The notes beneath the pieces were generated by a model. It had not been told where the DNA came from. It was given only the letters and a program-made list of their open reading frames with translations, and ran no database searches. A program made the position numbers and the translations under genes. From Parendozoicomonas callyspongiae (GTDB lineage Bacteria > Pseudomonadota > Gammaproteobacteria > Pseudomonadales > Endozoicomonadaceae): a stretch of DNA of 64,000 nt. Shown piece after piece: positions 54,894-63,942 of this stretch; the stretch's first letter is position 1, and each line of letters begins with the position of its first letter. The stretch spans positions 1-64,000 of the forward strand of contig NZ_JAMFLX010000009.1 of NCBI RefSeq assembly GCF_023502345.1. The letters are read 5' to 3'.

Positions 54894-57008
54894 CTATTTA
54901 CTTGGTTTGATTTGAAGAGGAAGAAGATGATTGAGAGGTTTCTGTATATCTATCGGATCAATACGGTTAAATTCGGCCGTAGATATGACTACCTCATTTT
55001 CATGAATTTTCTTAGTTGTCCTGAAACCTTGACACGAATTGCTTTGACATTTCACCCCCAGCTCATGAAAGACCTCACATTTCACTCTACCAAGCTCATC
55101 ATCAGACAAGCTGCGTAAAATCCGCCTGCCTACTCTGATGCCTTTATCCTTATCAAATTTCTCCCAGGATTTGTAATAGTTAAAAGCGAGACTACCTGAA
55201 GGTTTTACTCTGGTTCCACTAATGACACTTGTAAGACAATTTATACCAACTGAACGTAAAACAACGGGAAGCTCCTCATGGTTTAACCAGTTAACCATAT
55301 GCCCATGGCTGCGATAGCATGGCCTCCCTGTCATATAGGTTTGTTTTTTACTGGGTTTTTGCGGGAAATCATAGAAATGTGCAGACGGGGTTAATTTTAG
55401 CCTCTTCCCGTCTTCAGTTACCATGCCATGGCCATGGTTTATTCCATGAACAGCTGATAATTGTCTTATAGTATTTTCAAACTGCTTTTTCTCAATAATA
55501 CGGAAATCATTCCCAAAATCGCGTGAGGTGTATTCTTCATGTAGTCGTATGTTCAGATCTTCATCATCCGGGATTATTATTGTTGCCGACTTGAGTTGCT
55601 CTGATTCAGGAGAGGCTTCTTTCCCGGGAGTCTGCATTAATGATGCAAGAATGCTAAACTCGGGATCCTGTAACTGAATGTCAACCACTGAATAATCAAG
55701 CGTCTGGCAGCTTTTATAAATGTCATGGAGCTTATTTTTTTGAAAAGCCAGGTTCAGCAGCTGGTAACCAGGCGAAAAATCTACTTTTATTTTTTCTAAA
55801 TCATCATTTGAAAATACATTAGTGCTTACAGCCAATACGGGTGCCAACTCATTAAGCTCTCTCCCTAAAAATCTCATTTGGGTCTGAAGATCTCTATCAT
55901 CCTGGGTAATTTCCAGCTGTTTTTTGCGCAGCCGTTCGGCTAATTGAGAGGCTCCCACCTTCTCCAGCAGTTGACTGATATAGAAGGCTGAATTACCTTC
56001 TTCCTTCATGTCAGCAATAAGTTCCAGTAATTTATAGACCTTTTCTGATTGCGGTTGGGATTGCAGCCCGAATAGTATTGGTTCTATTTGCATATCCTCA
56101 ATACCCGCTTCGCGGACAACTTTGCGCATCGTTTCAAGAGGGAGTCGCTGGGCAAGCTGCAACCGTACGTCAACATTCAGCGTATAGTCTTCGTCATCAG
56201 CGGAAGTTCTTCCCGGCTGTTCTTGCCCCTGGACCATGTGAATGACCACTTTTGAATCGCCCTGGGTGTCATCTTCATAGTACATGACCAGAAGCAGAGC
56301 ACTTGATGGCATGCCCGTTTCACTATGACCTTGAACATGGGATTTGTTAAAAACTACAGTATATTCATTTGACCCAATGACAGGTTGCCTGAACAGGATA
56401 TTGTCCTTTGCGAGATCCTTGATGCGAAAACCCATCACAACCCTGTACCCGGGGGCCGTCAGGGTAAAATTCTCCCCCTGCAGAGAATTCTCTTCGGTTA
56501 ACCAGGTGCCTGACTGGCCGGAATGCATACCTATTCTGCCTTCCTGCAATTCGGTAAGGGTCAGCCCTTCCATTAGCATGGTTATTGCGTCTTCATCCTG
56601 GAGTGCTGCGTCTGGCGCAGACAGTGATTCAGAGTCCAGGTAGCTCAGCGTGTGTTGCAACCCAGGGTTGCTGGCTTGTTGCGCAGGAGCCAGCACTACA
56701 ACATTCAGCGTGCCTCTCGCGGAGTCGCTCCCCGGGTTTCCAACACCAATATCAATAAATCTTTTGGAACTATTTCCAACGGGAGATATCTTCAGATCTT
56801 CCCCGTCCTGAGAGGGCTTCAGCCCGCTGTACCCTCTTGCTTTCCAGGATAAATCCTGATGCAATTTAAGCTCAATCGTCCCCTTTTCAAAGGCAATTTT
56901 TATTGTTTGAATCGCCAGCACACTCGGGGATAGCAGAACAGTGACAATCACCAGAAGAAATGCTCTGGTGAGCTGGTACACAGAGAGAAAACAGTTCTCA
57001 TTCTTCAT
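54894..57008 (-). CDS. Secreted protein with tandem Death-fold-like helices, paralogue 2
   Basis: 704 residues from the ATG at 57008, which gives a clean signal peptide (RAFLLVIVTVLLSPSVLA); the open frame extends 36 codons upstream through a 17-base tandem repeat without family similarity. Of the three paralogues it has the clearest Death-like pattern: LAQRLPLETMRKVVREAGIE ... YKLLELIADMKEEGNSAFYI then LLEKVGASQLAERLRKK (about 279-363), then LGRELNELAPVL ... DDLEKIK ... YQLLNLAFQKNKLHDIYK (about 370-426). A C-terminal Cys-rich stretch (VKCEVFHELGVKCQSNSCQG) is shared with the third paralogue but absent from the first. Confidence 0.6.
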   Translation of the reverse strand: MKNENCFLSVYQLTRAFLLVIVTVLLSPSVLAIQTIKIAFEKGTIELKLHQDLSWKARGYSGLKPSQDGEDLKISPVGNSSKRFIDIGVGNPGSDSARGTLNVVVLAPAQQASNPGLQHTLSYLDSESLSAPDAALQDEDAITMLMEGLTLTELQEGRIGMHSGQSGTWLTEENSLQGENFTLTAPGYRVVMGFRIKDLAKDNILFRQPVIGSNEYTVVFNKSHVQGHSETGMPSSALLLVMYYEDDTQGDSKVVIHMVQGQEQPGRTSADDEDYTLNVDVRLQLAQRLPLETMRKVVREAGIEDMQIEPILFGLQSQPQSEKVYKLLELIADMKEEGNSAFYISQLLEKVGASQLAERLRKKQLEITQDDRDLQTQMRFLGRELNELAPVLAVSTNVFSNDDLEKIKVDFSPGYQLLNLAFQKNKLHDIYKSCQTLDYSVVDIQLQDPEFSILASLMQTPGKEASPESEQLKSATIIIPDDEDLNIRLHEEYTSRDFGNDFRIIEKKQFENTIRQLSAVHGINHGHGMVTEDGKRLKLTPSAHFYDFPQKPSKKQTYMTGRPCYRSHGHMVNWLNHEELPVVLRSVGINCLTSVISGTRVKPSGSLAFNYYKSWEKFDKDKGIRVGRRILRSLSDDELGRVKCEVFHELGVKCQSNSCQGFRTTKKIHENEVVISTAEFNRIDPIDIQKPLNHLLPLQIKPSK

Positions 57009-57024
57009 GATAAAACACATCCTC

Positions 57025-57058
57025 TTGTACTCTTCTATTCGTTGTACTCTTCTATTCG
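57025..57058. repeat. Perfect 17-base tandem repeat
   Basis: Two adjacent copies of TTGTACTCTTCTATTCG (57025-57041, 57042-57058), 16 bases ahead of the preferred start of the 54894-57008 gene. It may be a slippage-prone leader sequence. Confidence 0.85.
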
Positions 57059-57123
57059 CTGAGCACTTTTGCGCTCTGGTTGAGACCGCCCGCCAGCCTA
57101 TTGAATAACGATTCAAACCCGGG

Positions 57124-59295
57124 TTATTTTGTGTTCAACGCTTGCACACTGCGAATTGGAAGGCCGAGGTCTCTTTGGAAGTCCAATGAGCTCAATTGTT
57201 CGAACCCATTATCATCGATTACGGCAGCAGCTGGCCTGCACCCCCTGCCATTATTCTTCCCCTTACACCATTTCCCCTGGCAGGCCAGCCCCAACTTCTC
57301 ATACACATCACAACTGATCTCTTTTTGTGCACTTTCTTCCATGCTGCGTATAATTCTTGCGGCGTTTTTACGTCCTTTTTCGGGGTCTACCTTTTGGTAA
57401 CTTACCCAGTAGTCGTGTGCAAGCTCCTTTGAGGGCCTGCCTCTTTCACCTTTTATTAGCCCTTCAAGAATATTTCTCGCCGTTGAGCGCAACTCAGGTT
57501 CTATGTCAGGATGATTGAATATACGAACGAGCATTCCCTGAGAAAAGTTATCTTTTGCGGAATAATCATAAGATCTCAGGGTGTATGGGAGTTGTTCATC
57601 CCTTGACGCCTCCCCGAGGGCGTGAAAATAGCTATATAGGTCGTTTTGAAGTCTCACCATCTCCGACCCCGGCATAGTTCTCCAGGCGTTTTCAGGCTTC
57701 CGGACATCAAAATGAGTAAAAACGCTGTTCATCAACTGTTCGATCTTCTCCGGCTCAATGTGCCGAAGATCTTTCTGAAATTCTTGCTGGCGGTAAGGCA
57801 TGTGCAGCCGCACATCAAACTCATCACCACCATCCGGGATTTCCACAACGGAAGCCGAGTAGCTACTGACAGTCTGATCAGTCCCCATTGGCGGTGTGCG
57901 CATTAACGCTGCCAAGAAGGCGAATTGCCCATTATCCAACTCGGTTTTTACGAAGGACAACTTCGCAGCCAGGCAACCTTTATAAACATCGTGAAGCTTG
58001 TTTTTTTGAAAAGCTCTGGACAGCAGCATGTACCCTTTTCCATTCAATGGCTCTCCTTTGACTTTTGCAATATCGTCCGCATCCAGTCCTGAGCTTACAA
58101 CAAGCCTATCAGCCGACATGTTGAGCTCTTTGCCCAGATAGAGCATTTGCTGATTAAGCTCCCGCTCTTCCAGCTTAATAACAAGATCATTCTCCCGTAC
58201 CCGCTGCGCATTCTTCTTGTCGCCAACTTCATCCAGAAGATTGGCAAGGTAGTGGGAGGAGGAACCGTCTGCCACCTTGTCGCCTATAAGCCGGAGTAAT
58301 AGATAAGATTTTTCTGATTCGCTATGGTTCTGGTTTTTCATCACACTGTCTATTTCTGACTCATCAACATTGGCGTAGAGAGCGGCCAATTTCATTGTCT
58401 GAGGAGAGGCTCGACGAGAAAGCATATCTAAATCCCCGATATCCAGAGTGTATTCAACCCCGCCCTGCTGCTTTTTTTGCCCTTGCATGGTGTGAATCAC
58501 CAGCCTGGAGTTATTCCTGTCATGACTATCGTAATAGTGCATTATCAGAAGAAGATCTCCCGGGGGCAGCCCTTCCTTCTGGGAACTGTTGAGCACGACA
58601 GAATGCTCTCCTGTGCGAATGGCCGGATGGCTGAATTCAATGCTGTCTTCGCGGATATTCTCAACTTTAAAACCCATAACCAGCCCATGCCCAGCGGTTG
58701 ACAAAGTGTAGCCATCCTGCTCCAGAGAACACGGCTGCCTGCCTTCGGGTTCAGCAGACTCGAGGGACATACCTACCTGCCCATCCTGCATTTCATTAAT
58801 GCTCAGGTTTTCCATAAGCGATGTTATGTCACCGGCCGAGCTGTGAGCCCCGTCCGCAGGAAAACACCTCTCATTCTGGTACACCAGTGAGTGCTGCATT
58901 TCTGTTTTGCCGATATCGTCAATGGGAGACAAAACCATGACTTGTAATGTACCCGTTAAGTCTGATGCCATGGGTGAGCCGGATACCTGCTCCTCCGCAC
59001 GGCTTTTGAGCTCAATATATCTTTGCGGCATTGTACTCAGGGGTTCGATCAGCAATGTATTCATCTGTTGACCGTCGCCTTCAGTGAGCTTAAACCCTTT
59101 ATAATGCCGGGATGATGTTGGAACTTGACCTTCAAAACCTTCACATGTGTAGATAACCTCATCAGACGAATTCGATGCTTTTATCTTGACCACTATTCCT
59201 GCCAGCACGTTCGGGCATAACAGCATGGTGAGCAGCGCCACAAAAAAAAATCTGGCCAATTTCCCGGCAGGTATAAGCCTGTTGCTATTTATCAC
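57124..59295 (-). CDS. Secreted protein with tandem Death-fold-like helices, paralogue 3
   Basis: 723 residues with signal peptide (FFVALLTMLLCPNVLAG). Shared blocks: SINEMQDGQVGM, LVMGFKVENIREDSIEF, LLLIMHYYDS and IHTMQGQKKQQ. Death-like segment 1 at about 292-368 (AALYANVDESEIDSVM ... YLLLRLI ... HYLANLLDEVGDKKNAQRV); segment 2 at about 375-440 (LGKELNMSADRL ... DDIAKVK ... GYMLLSRAFQKNKLHDVYK). C-terminal LVRIFNHPDIEPELRSTARN and a Cys-rich end (CDVYEKLGLACQGKWCKG). It is first in the three-gene run; a poor promoter-like TTGACT lies upstream. Confidence 0.6.
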   Translation of the reverse strand: MINSNRLIPAGKLARFFFVALLTMLLCPNVLAGIVVKIKASNSSDEVIYTCEGFEGQVPTSSRHYKGFKLTEGDGQQMNTLLIEPLSTMPQRYIELKSRAEEQVSGSPMASDLTGTLQVMVLSPIDDIGKTEMQHSLVYQNERCFPADGAHSSAGDITSLMENLSINEMQDGQVGMSLESAEPEGRQPCSLEQDGYTLSTAGHGLVMGFKVENIREDSIEFSHPAIRTGEHSVVLNSSQKEGLPPGDLLLIMHYYDSHDRNNSRLVIHTMQGQKKQQGGVEYTLDIGDLDMLSRRASPQTMKLAALYANVDESEIDSVMKNQNHSESEKSYLLLRLIGDKVADGSSSHYLANLLDEVGDKKNAQRVRENDLVIKLEERELNQQMLYLGKELNMSADRLVVSSGLDADDIAKVKGEPLNGKGYMLLSRAFQKNKLHDVYKGCLAAKLSFVKTELDNGQFAFLAALMRTPPMGTDQTVSSYSASVVEIPDGGDEFDVRLHMPYRQQEFQKDLRHIEPEKIEQLMNSVFTHFDVRKPENAWRTMPGSEMVRLQNDLYSYFHALGEASRDEQLPYTLRSYDYSAKDNFSQGMLVRIFNHPDIEPELRSTARNILEGLIKGERGRPSKELAHDYWVSYQKVDPEKGRKNAARIIRSMEESAQKEISCDVYEKLGLACQGKWCKGKNNGRGCRPAAAVIDDNGFEQLSSLDFQRDLGLPIRSVQALNTK

Positions 59296-59529
59296 CTGTC
59301 TACTCCCGCAGTGAATACGATGCGTCGTTTATTGTGGCTGGGCCGCTGTGGGCCGCTGTAATGCAGTCAGCCTTCTTCGAGTCAACCTTCCAACGGTGTA
59401 TCAGGTATTAGCTGGTCAATGTATTTTCAGCAAGTTCTGAAAAAATATATTTACAACAAAGCACAGACTAAAATTGTTTCTACACTAACTCCCCCTTTGT
59501 GGTTTCAGTTCAGTCAGTGGGAGGGAAAA

Positions 59530-61869
59530 ATGGTACAAACGAAAAGCATCAGTCAATCGATAGTCATCCGCAGGATAAGGCAACTCAGGATTTGCTTTTT
59601 GCTGCTGTGGCTCGGCTTTGCCGGGAGCGCAATATCCGGCCAAAAAGTAGAGGGCGTAGATATAGCGACTCTCAGGGAGCATTTAACAAGACAACATATT
59701 CAAGATGCCCTGTTACCAAGAATCGCAAAAAATTCGAAATTAAATGAGGTTGATTTTCGAAGATTCTTGGAAAGCTGTAAGTTCTTTCAAGCGCGAACGA
59801 GAAACCCAGAAATGCTCATAATCATAAAGAAAGGAAATTTTCGTAATAAACTCGACAGGGGAGAAACCTTCAAAAACTTCATGGTACAGACACTCCGTTT
59901 GGAGATTGATGCCCTGGTAGAAGTTTTTCAGTTTTTGCTAAATGATGAGGCATTCAGACCGTTAGGGCTGGAATTAAAGGATTCTCTGGAAAAGTCTTTA
60001 GCGCAGAATAATTTCGACGATAACGAAAGCCATGTTCCAAGCCCAGCCCCCTCCGATGATGAATCCGACGAGATGGACTTGAAAGAACCTAGTTACCCCA
60101 CCGCCCCCCCACCTCCTGAGGCACATCCAGCTCAGTCTAAACCCCAACCACCAGTGCCTTTACCACCACAGCCAGGAACTAGCCCATCATACCATCCCCA
60201 GGCCGGGCATCCCTATCCCCAGGCAGGGTATCCCCCACAACATCAAACAGGGTATCCCCCACAACATCAACCAGGGTATCCCCCACAACATCAAACAGGG
60301 TATCCCCCACAACATCAACCAGGGTATCCCCCACAACATCAACCAGGGTATCCCCCACAACATCAACCAGGGTATCCCCCACAACATCAAACAGGGTATC
60401 CCCGGCCTGGACACTTCCTGGCAGATACTTCCCATTCTCCCCAGCTATGGCCACCAACTTACCCTCCTAATCAATTCCCAGAGTACACACGCGCCCCCGT
60501 TGTGCCACCACTCGCAACAAACAGTGGTTCTTTATTTGACAGCGGGTTGAATAGACTAAAGGATATACAAGAGAGACGAAACGCAATAGATTTTGATCAG
60601 CAGCAGTTATTTTCATCCTTGGGTCACTCCGTCTCTGATAATCTTGAGACTTACCGCCTCTCATTACGGCCACTTGTAAAATCTTTATTCTCTCAGGCTA
60701 ATGAGAATACAAAATGGCTGACTATAGGGATCGCATGGCTGCATGTGGGTGGAAATTATTCTGAGTTTTTTCAATTAATGAGCAGCACTCCAGCAAGGCG
60801 TCGCCACACTTTCCTGGGGATATGTACAGATGACAAACGAGTTGATGTACTGCTGAAATATATTGACCTATTGTACTTGGGGAGAGATGCTTCTCACCCA
60901 CCAAAATTGGACGGCTTTGACCAACGAGTACATGCCATGATGCAAAATGAAGGCATTGATCTAACACGTTTAAGACAACTAGTTGAAAAAGAATACAAAA
61001 CAAAACCGGAATATTTCAAAGTTCAGCCTGCCATCAAATCCTTTTTCGAGAATCCAAAAAATACACCTTTTTTTGAAGATGTTCAGATTAGTAACATACA
61101 TCAATTAGTGGAAAAACTTGAGCATATGGGCCAAACCACGAACCCGCATACGAACTTTGAACTGGGTATTGATGAGAGTGATATTAGTGATTTTGCTAGT
61201 TTGATTACTGCATTAAAATATGCAATGCGAAGAACCAGTAACAGTCCGCTGTTTGGGATGCTTTTAAAAATTCTTTCAAAATCACAAGCCAACCCTGAGC
61301 TACAAGGAGGAGAAATAGGGTTTATTGGTTTATTGCAATTGTCAATACCAGGCAGCTCTGACCATGTTTATGAAAATGAAATGAAAGATGCAGTTTTGCG
61401 TGCACTGGAGCACGAAGACACACCTGATGCAGTCATTTACGCGGTTGTTTCTGTGACGAATGGTGCACTCATGCCTGACTTATCCCAACGATATGCCATG
61501 TCCGGTGCCACATCTGGAGCCTCAAAACTAACAGCCCCTGCTATCTTTACCCCTGTTAATTTAGGAGGCGGATATTGGACGGTTAATCTATTTGGTGACC
61601 CAAAAAAGAAAACATTTGCAGCCCAACAATTATATAATATATGGAGAAATGTTGCCCGGCTTAGCAAGCTCGAAGAGCATCTTATTTCTGAGTGTGATAG
61701 GTTAAATACTACAGTAGGAGGCTCTGAGGGAATTATGAAAATGATGTCTGCAGTCAGGGATGCGTGTGTGTCAGACGAAGATGCTGAACAAGTTTTATTG
61801 GGGGCTGTACTAGAGACACGCAGCGCGGGCATTGCCCAAAGAATATGGAAGAGTGAAGCTAAGAAATAA
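59530..61869 (+). CDS. Secreted proline-rich repeat protein with possible CARD-like N-terminus
   Basis: The ATG at 59530 with GGGAGG just upstream gives 779 residues; an open frame runs 37 codons further up without support. A signal peptide or anchor (LRICFLLLWLGFAGSAISG) is followed by a helical region (LREHLTRQHIQDALLPRI ... NEVDFRRFLE ... NPEMLIIIKKG ... TFKNFMVQTL) with a CARD-like hydrophobic rhythm, then an acidic/proline-rich linker with seven tandem copies of GYPPQHQ plus T or P, and about 480 residues of unrecognised helical sequence. It is divergent from the Death-like trio and on the opposite strand, so separately expressed. Confidence 0.6.
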   Translation: MVQTKSISQSIVIRRIRQLRICFLLLWLGFAGSAISGQKVEGVDIATLREHLTRQHIQDALLPRIAKNSKLNEVDFRRFLESCKFFQARTRNPEMLIIIKKGNFRNKLDRGETFKNFMVQTLRLEIDALVEVFQFLLNDEAFRPLGLELKDSLEKSLAQNNFDDNESHVPSPAPSDDESDEMDLKEPSYPTAPPPPEAHPAQSKPQPPVPLPPQPGTSPSYHPQAGHPYPQAGYPPQHQTGYPPQHQPGYPPQHQTGYPPQHQPGYPPQHQPGYPPQHQPGYPPQHQTGYPRPGHFLADTSHSPQLWPPTYPPNQFPEYTRAPVVPPLATNSGSLFDSGLNRLKDIQERRNAIDFDQQQLFSSLGHSVSDNLETYRLSLRPLVKSLFSQANENTKWLTIGIAWLHVGGNYSEFFQLMSSTPARRRHTFLGICTDDKRVDVLLKYIDLLYLGRDASHPPKLDGFDQRVHAMMQNEGIDLTRLRQLVEKEYKTKPEYFKVQPAIKSFFENPKNTPFFEDVQISNIHQLVEKLEHMGQTTNPHTNFELGIDESDISDFASLITALKYAMRRTSNSPLFGMLLKILSKSQANPELQGGEIGFIGLLQLSIPGSSDHVYENEMKDAVLRALEHEDTPDAVIYAVVSVTNGALMPDLSQRYAMSGATSGASKLTAPAIFTPVNLGGGYWTVNLFGDPKKKTFAAQQLYNIWRNVARLSKLEEHLISECDRLNTTVGGSEGIMKMMSAVRDACVSDEDAEQVLLGAVLETRSAGIAQRIWKSEAKK
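60226..60393 (+). repeat. 24-base minisatellite encoding GYPPQHQ(T/P)
   Basis: Seven complete 24-base units, near identical, differing only at the last codon (ACA or CCA), with half-units on both sides (GHPYPQA, GYPRPG). All units keep frame, so copy-number changes would lengthen or shorten the linker of the host gene without breaking it. Confidence 0.95.
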
Positions 61870-61894
61870 ATCTGCCCTGCCTGTACAAATGCAC

Positions 61895-61957
61895 CGTTAC
61901 CGCACAGTTCAGCGATGTCTCTTTTGCCAAGTGACATCGCTGAACTGTGCGGTAACG
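61895..61957. repeat. Perfect 25-base inverted repeat
   Basis: Arms 61895-61919 (CGTTACCGCACAGTTCAGCG...) and 61933-61957 are exact complements with a 13-base spacer. No T-run follows on the plus strand. It lies 25 bases after the stop of the proline-rich repeat gene and upstream of msbA. It could stabilise or end the upstream transcript, or be a small repeated genomic element. Confidence 0.85.
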
Positions 61958-62101
61958 TTCAGAGCTGCCCTTCCCACCTCAAGCGTTTCCTAAACACGCT
62001 ACCGTTTATTTCATTCCTAACCTGGCGATATGTTATTATTGAGCGCTTACCCTGATTTGCATGATCGTTCTTAATTACCAATTTTCAGCAGGTTTCGATG
62101 T

Positions 62102-63931
62102 ATGACCGAACAATCCCGCGCCGCTGACAGCGGTCTGGCGATTTACCTGCGCCTATTGGGCTATGTTCGTCCTTATTGGCCCTTTTTCGCGCTCAGCCTT
62201 CTGGGCTACATTATTTTTGCTGCCAGCCAGCCCATGTTTCCCAAGCTGGTTGACTACTTTACCACCGCTCTGATCGGTGATTCCCTGGAACCTGTAACAA
62301 TCTGGGGGCTGGGTGAGGTTTCGCCATCCAGACTGGTTTTTCTGGTTCCTCTCGGAATGGTATTTATTGCCGTTTTCAGGGGGATAGGCTCTTTTATGGG
62401 GAATTATTACCTGGCCAGAGTCTCCCTCGGTGTGGTTCATGACCTTCGGGTACAGCTGTTTAACAGCATGCTGATATTGCCAAACCGCTTCTTTGACGAG
62501 AACAATTCCGGCCACCTGATCTCCCGAATTACCTATAATGTTGGCGGTGTAACCACAGCGGCGACCGATGCTATTAAAGTTGTGGTCCGGGAAGGCCTGA
62601 CAGTTATTGCCGTTCTGGGTTACCTGTTCTGGACCAACTGGAAACTGACCCTGCTGTTTATCGCCATTATTCCTGTGATTGCCGGCGTGGTTACCATCAC
62701 CAGTAAGCGCTTTAAGAAGTTGAGCAAAAAAATCCAGAACACGATGGGTGATGTTACCCATATTGCCTCTGAGACCATTACCAGCCATAGAGTAGTGCGC
62801 AGCTTTGGTGGTGAAAGTTATGAGAAAGGCCGCTTTTTCGCTGCCAGCACCGACAACACCCAGAAAGGCCTGAAAATGGTCAAGGTTGGTGCTGTCATGA
62901 CACCGACCCTGCAGCTGATTATTCTCTGCGCCATGGCGGCACTGATGTATTCCGTGCTGTATCTCCAAAGTACCGGGGCAACTGCTAACACTCCCGGCCA
63001 GCTGGTTGGCTTTCTGACCGCTGCAGGCCTGCTGCCCAAACCTCTGCGTCAGCTCAGTGAAGTTATCCCCAATATCCAGAAAGGTATTGTGGCCGCCTGG
63101 TCTGTCTTTGAGCTGGTTGATGAGCAGCCAGAACAGGATCTGGGCACCAAAGAAGTTGAACGGGCCCAAGGTGCCCTGGAGTTCAAGAACCTCTCCTTTA
63201 CTTATCCAGGAGCGGATAAACCGGCCCTGAAGAATATCAACTTCACCGCTAAGCCCGGCGAGGTTATTGCGCTGGTTGGGCGCTCCGGCAGTGGCAAAAC
63301 CACCCTGGCCAGCCTGCTCCCACGTTTTTATAACCATAATGAAGGCGATATCCTTCTGGATGGCATACCGATCCAGGATTACAGGCTGCCTAACCTGCGT
63401 AAACAGATTGCCCTGGTCAACCAGCAGATAGCCCTCTTCAACGACACCGTGGCCAACAATATCGCCTATGGTGACCTACGGGATACTGACAAGGAAGATA
63501 TTCGCCTGGCAGCTCGCGCGGCTTATGCGATGGAGTTTATTGAAAACCTGCCGGAAGGCTTCAGCACTCTGGTTGGCGAAAATGGCGTTCTGCTTTCCGG
63601 CGGTCAAAGACAACGCCTGGCTATTGCCCGGGCCATTCTGAAAGATGCCCCACTACTGATTCTTGATGAGGCGACATCTGCTCTGGATACTGAATCTGAA
63701 CGTCACATTCAGGCAGCGCTGGACGGTATTATGAAAAGCCGTACCACTCTTGTTATCGCTCACCGTCTCTCAACCATTGAGAATGCTGACCGCATTCTGG
63801 TTATGGACAAAGGTCAGATTATTGAGTCTGGCAGCCATGATGAGCTGCTGGAGAAAGATGGTGCCTACGCCCGCTTGTACCGTATGCAGTTTCAGGAACA
63901 GGCCAAACTGGCATCCGAGGAAGTGGTTTAA
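62102..63931 (+). CDS. msbA: Lipid A export ABC transporter MsbA
   Basis: Inner-membrane half-transporter that flips core-lipid A; works as a homodimer. 609 residues. Six membrane helices occupy the first 320 residues, with the ISRITYNVGGVTTAATDA coupling region typical of MsbA. The nucleotide-binding domain has Walker A GRSGSGKTTLASLL, the Q-loop VNQQIALF, signature LSGGQRQR, Walker B LLILDEATSALD and the H-loop VIAHRLS. ATG at 62102. The LPS-kinase-like gene at 52117-52770 is a usual neighbour in Pseudomonas. Confidence 0.95.
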   Translation: MTEQSRAADSGLAIYLRLLGYVRPYWPFFALSLLGYIIFAASQPMFPKLVDYFTTALIGDSLEPVTIWGLGEVSPSRLVFLVPLGMVFIAVFRGIGSFMGNYYLARVSLGVVHDLRVQLFNSMLILPNRFFDENNSGHLISRITYNVGGVTTAATDAIKVVVREGLTVIAVLGYLFWTNWKLTLLFIAIIPVIAGVVTITSKRFKKLSKKIQNTMGDVTHIASETITSHRVVRSFGGESYEKGRFFAASTDNTQKGLKMVKVGAVMTPTLQLIILCAMAALMYSVLYLQSTGATANTPGQLVGFLTAAGLLPKPLRQLSEVIPNIQKGIVAAWSVFELVDEQPEQDLGTKEVERAQGALEFKNLSFTYPGADKPALKNINFTAKPGEVIALVGRSGSGKTTLASLLPRFYNHNEGDILLDGIPIQDYRLPNLRKQIALVNQQIALFNDTVANNIAYGDLRDTDKEDIRLAARAAYAMEFIENLPEGFSTLVGENGVLLSGGQRQRLAIARAILKDAPLLILDEATSALDTESERHIQAALDGIMKSRTTLVIAHRLSTIENADRILVMDKGQIIESGSHDELLEKDGAYARLYRMQFQEQAKLASEEVV

Positions 63932-63942
63932 ACCACTTCCTC
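63917..63942 (+). terminator. Perfect palindrome overlapping the msbA stop
   Basis: GAGGAAGTGGTTT followed at once by its complement, 26 bases in all, spanning the TAA stop (63929-63931). A T-rich stretch (TTTATCTTTTT) follows, so it probably ends msbA transcription. Confidence 0.6.

Noticed and set aside
60226-60393. CRISPR-like regular repeat
   Set aside because: Units are contiguous 24-base copies with no spacers, lie in frame inside a coding sequence and encode GYPPQHQ; it is a coding minisatellite.
60179-60457. Antisense frames through the minisatellite (GDTLVDVV repeats)
   Set aside because: Repetition is forced by the coding minisatellite on the plus strand; no start signal or context supports a gene.
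62153-63337. 394-codon open frame antisense to msbA
   Set aside because: Overlaps the membrane and ATPase motifs of msbA and shows no own domain or ribosome binding site.
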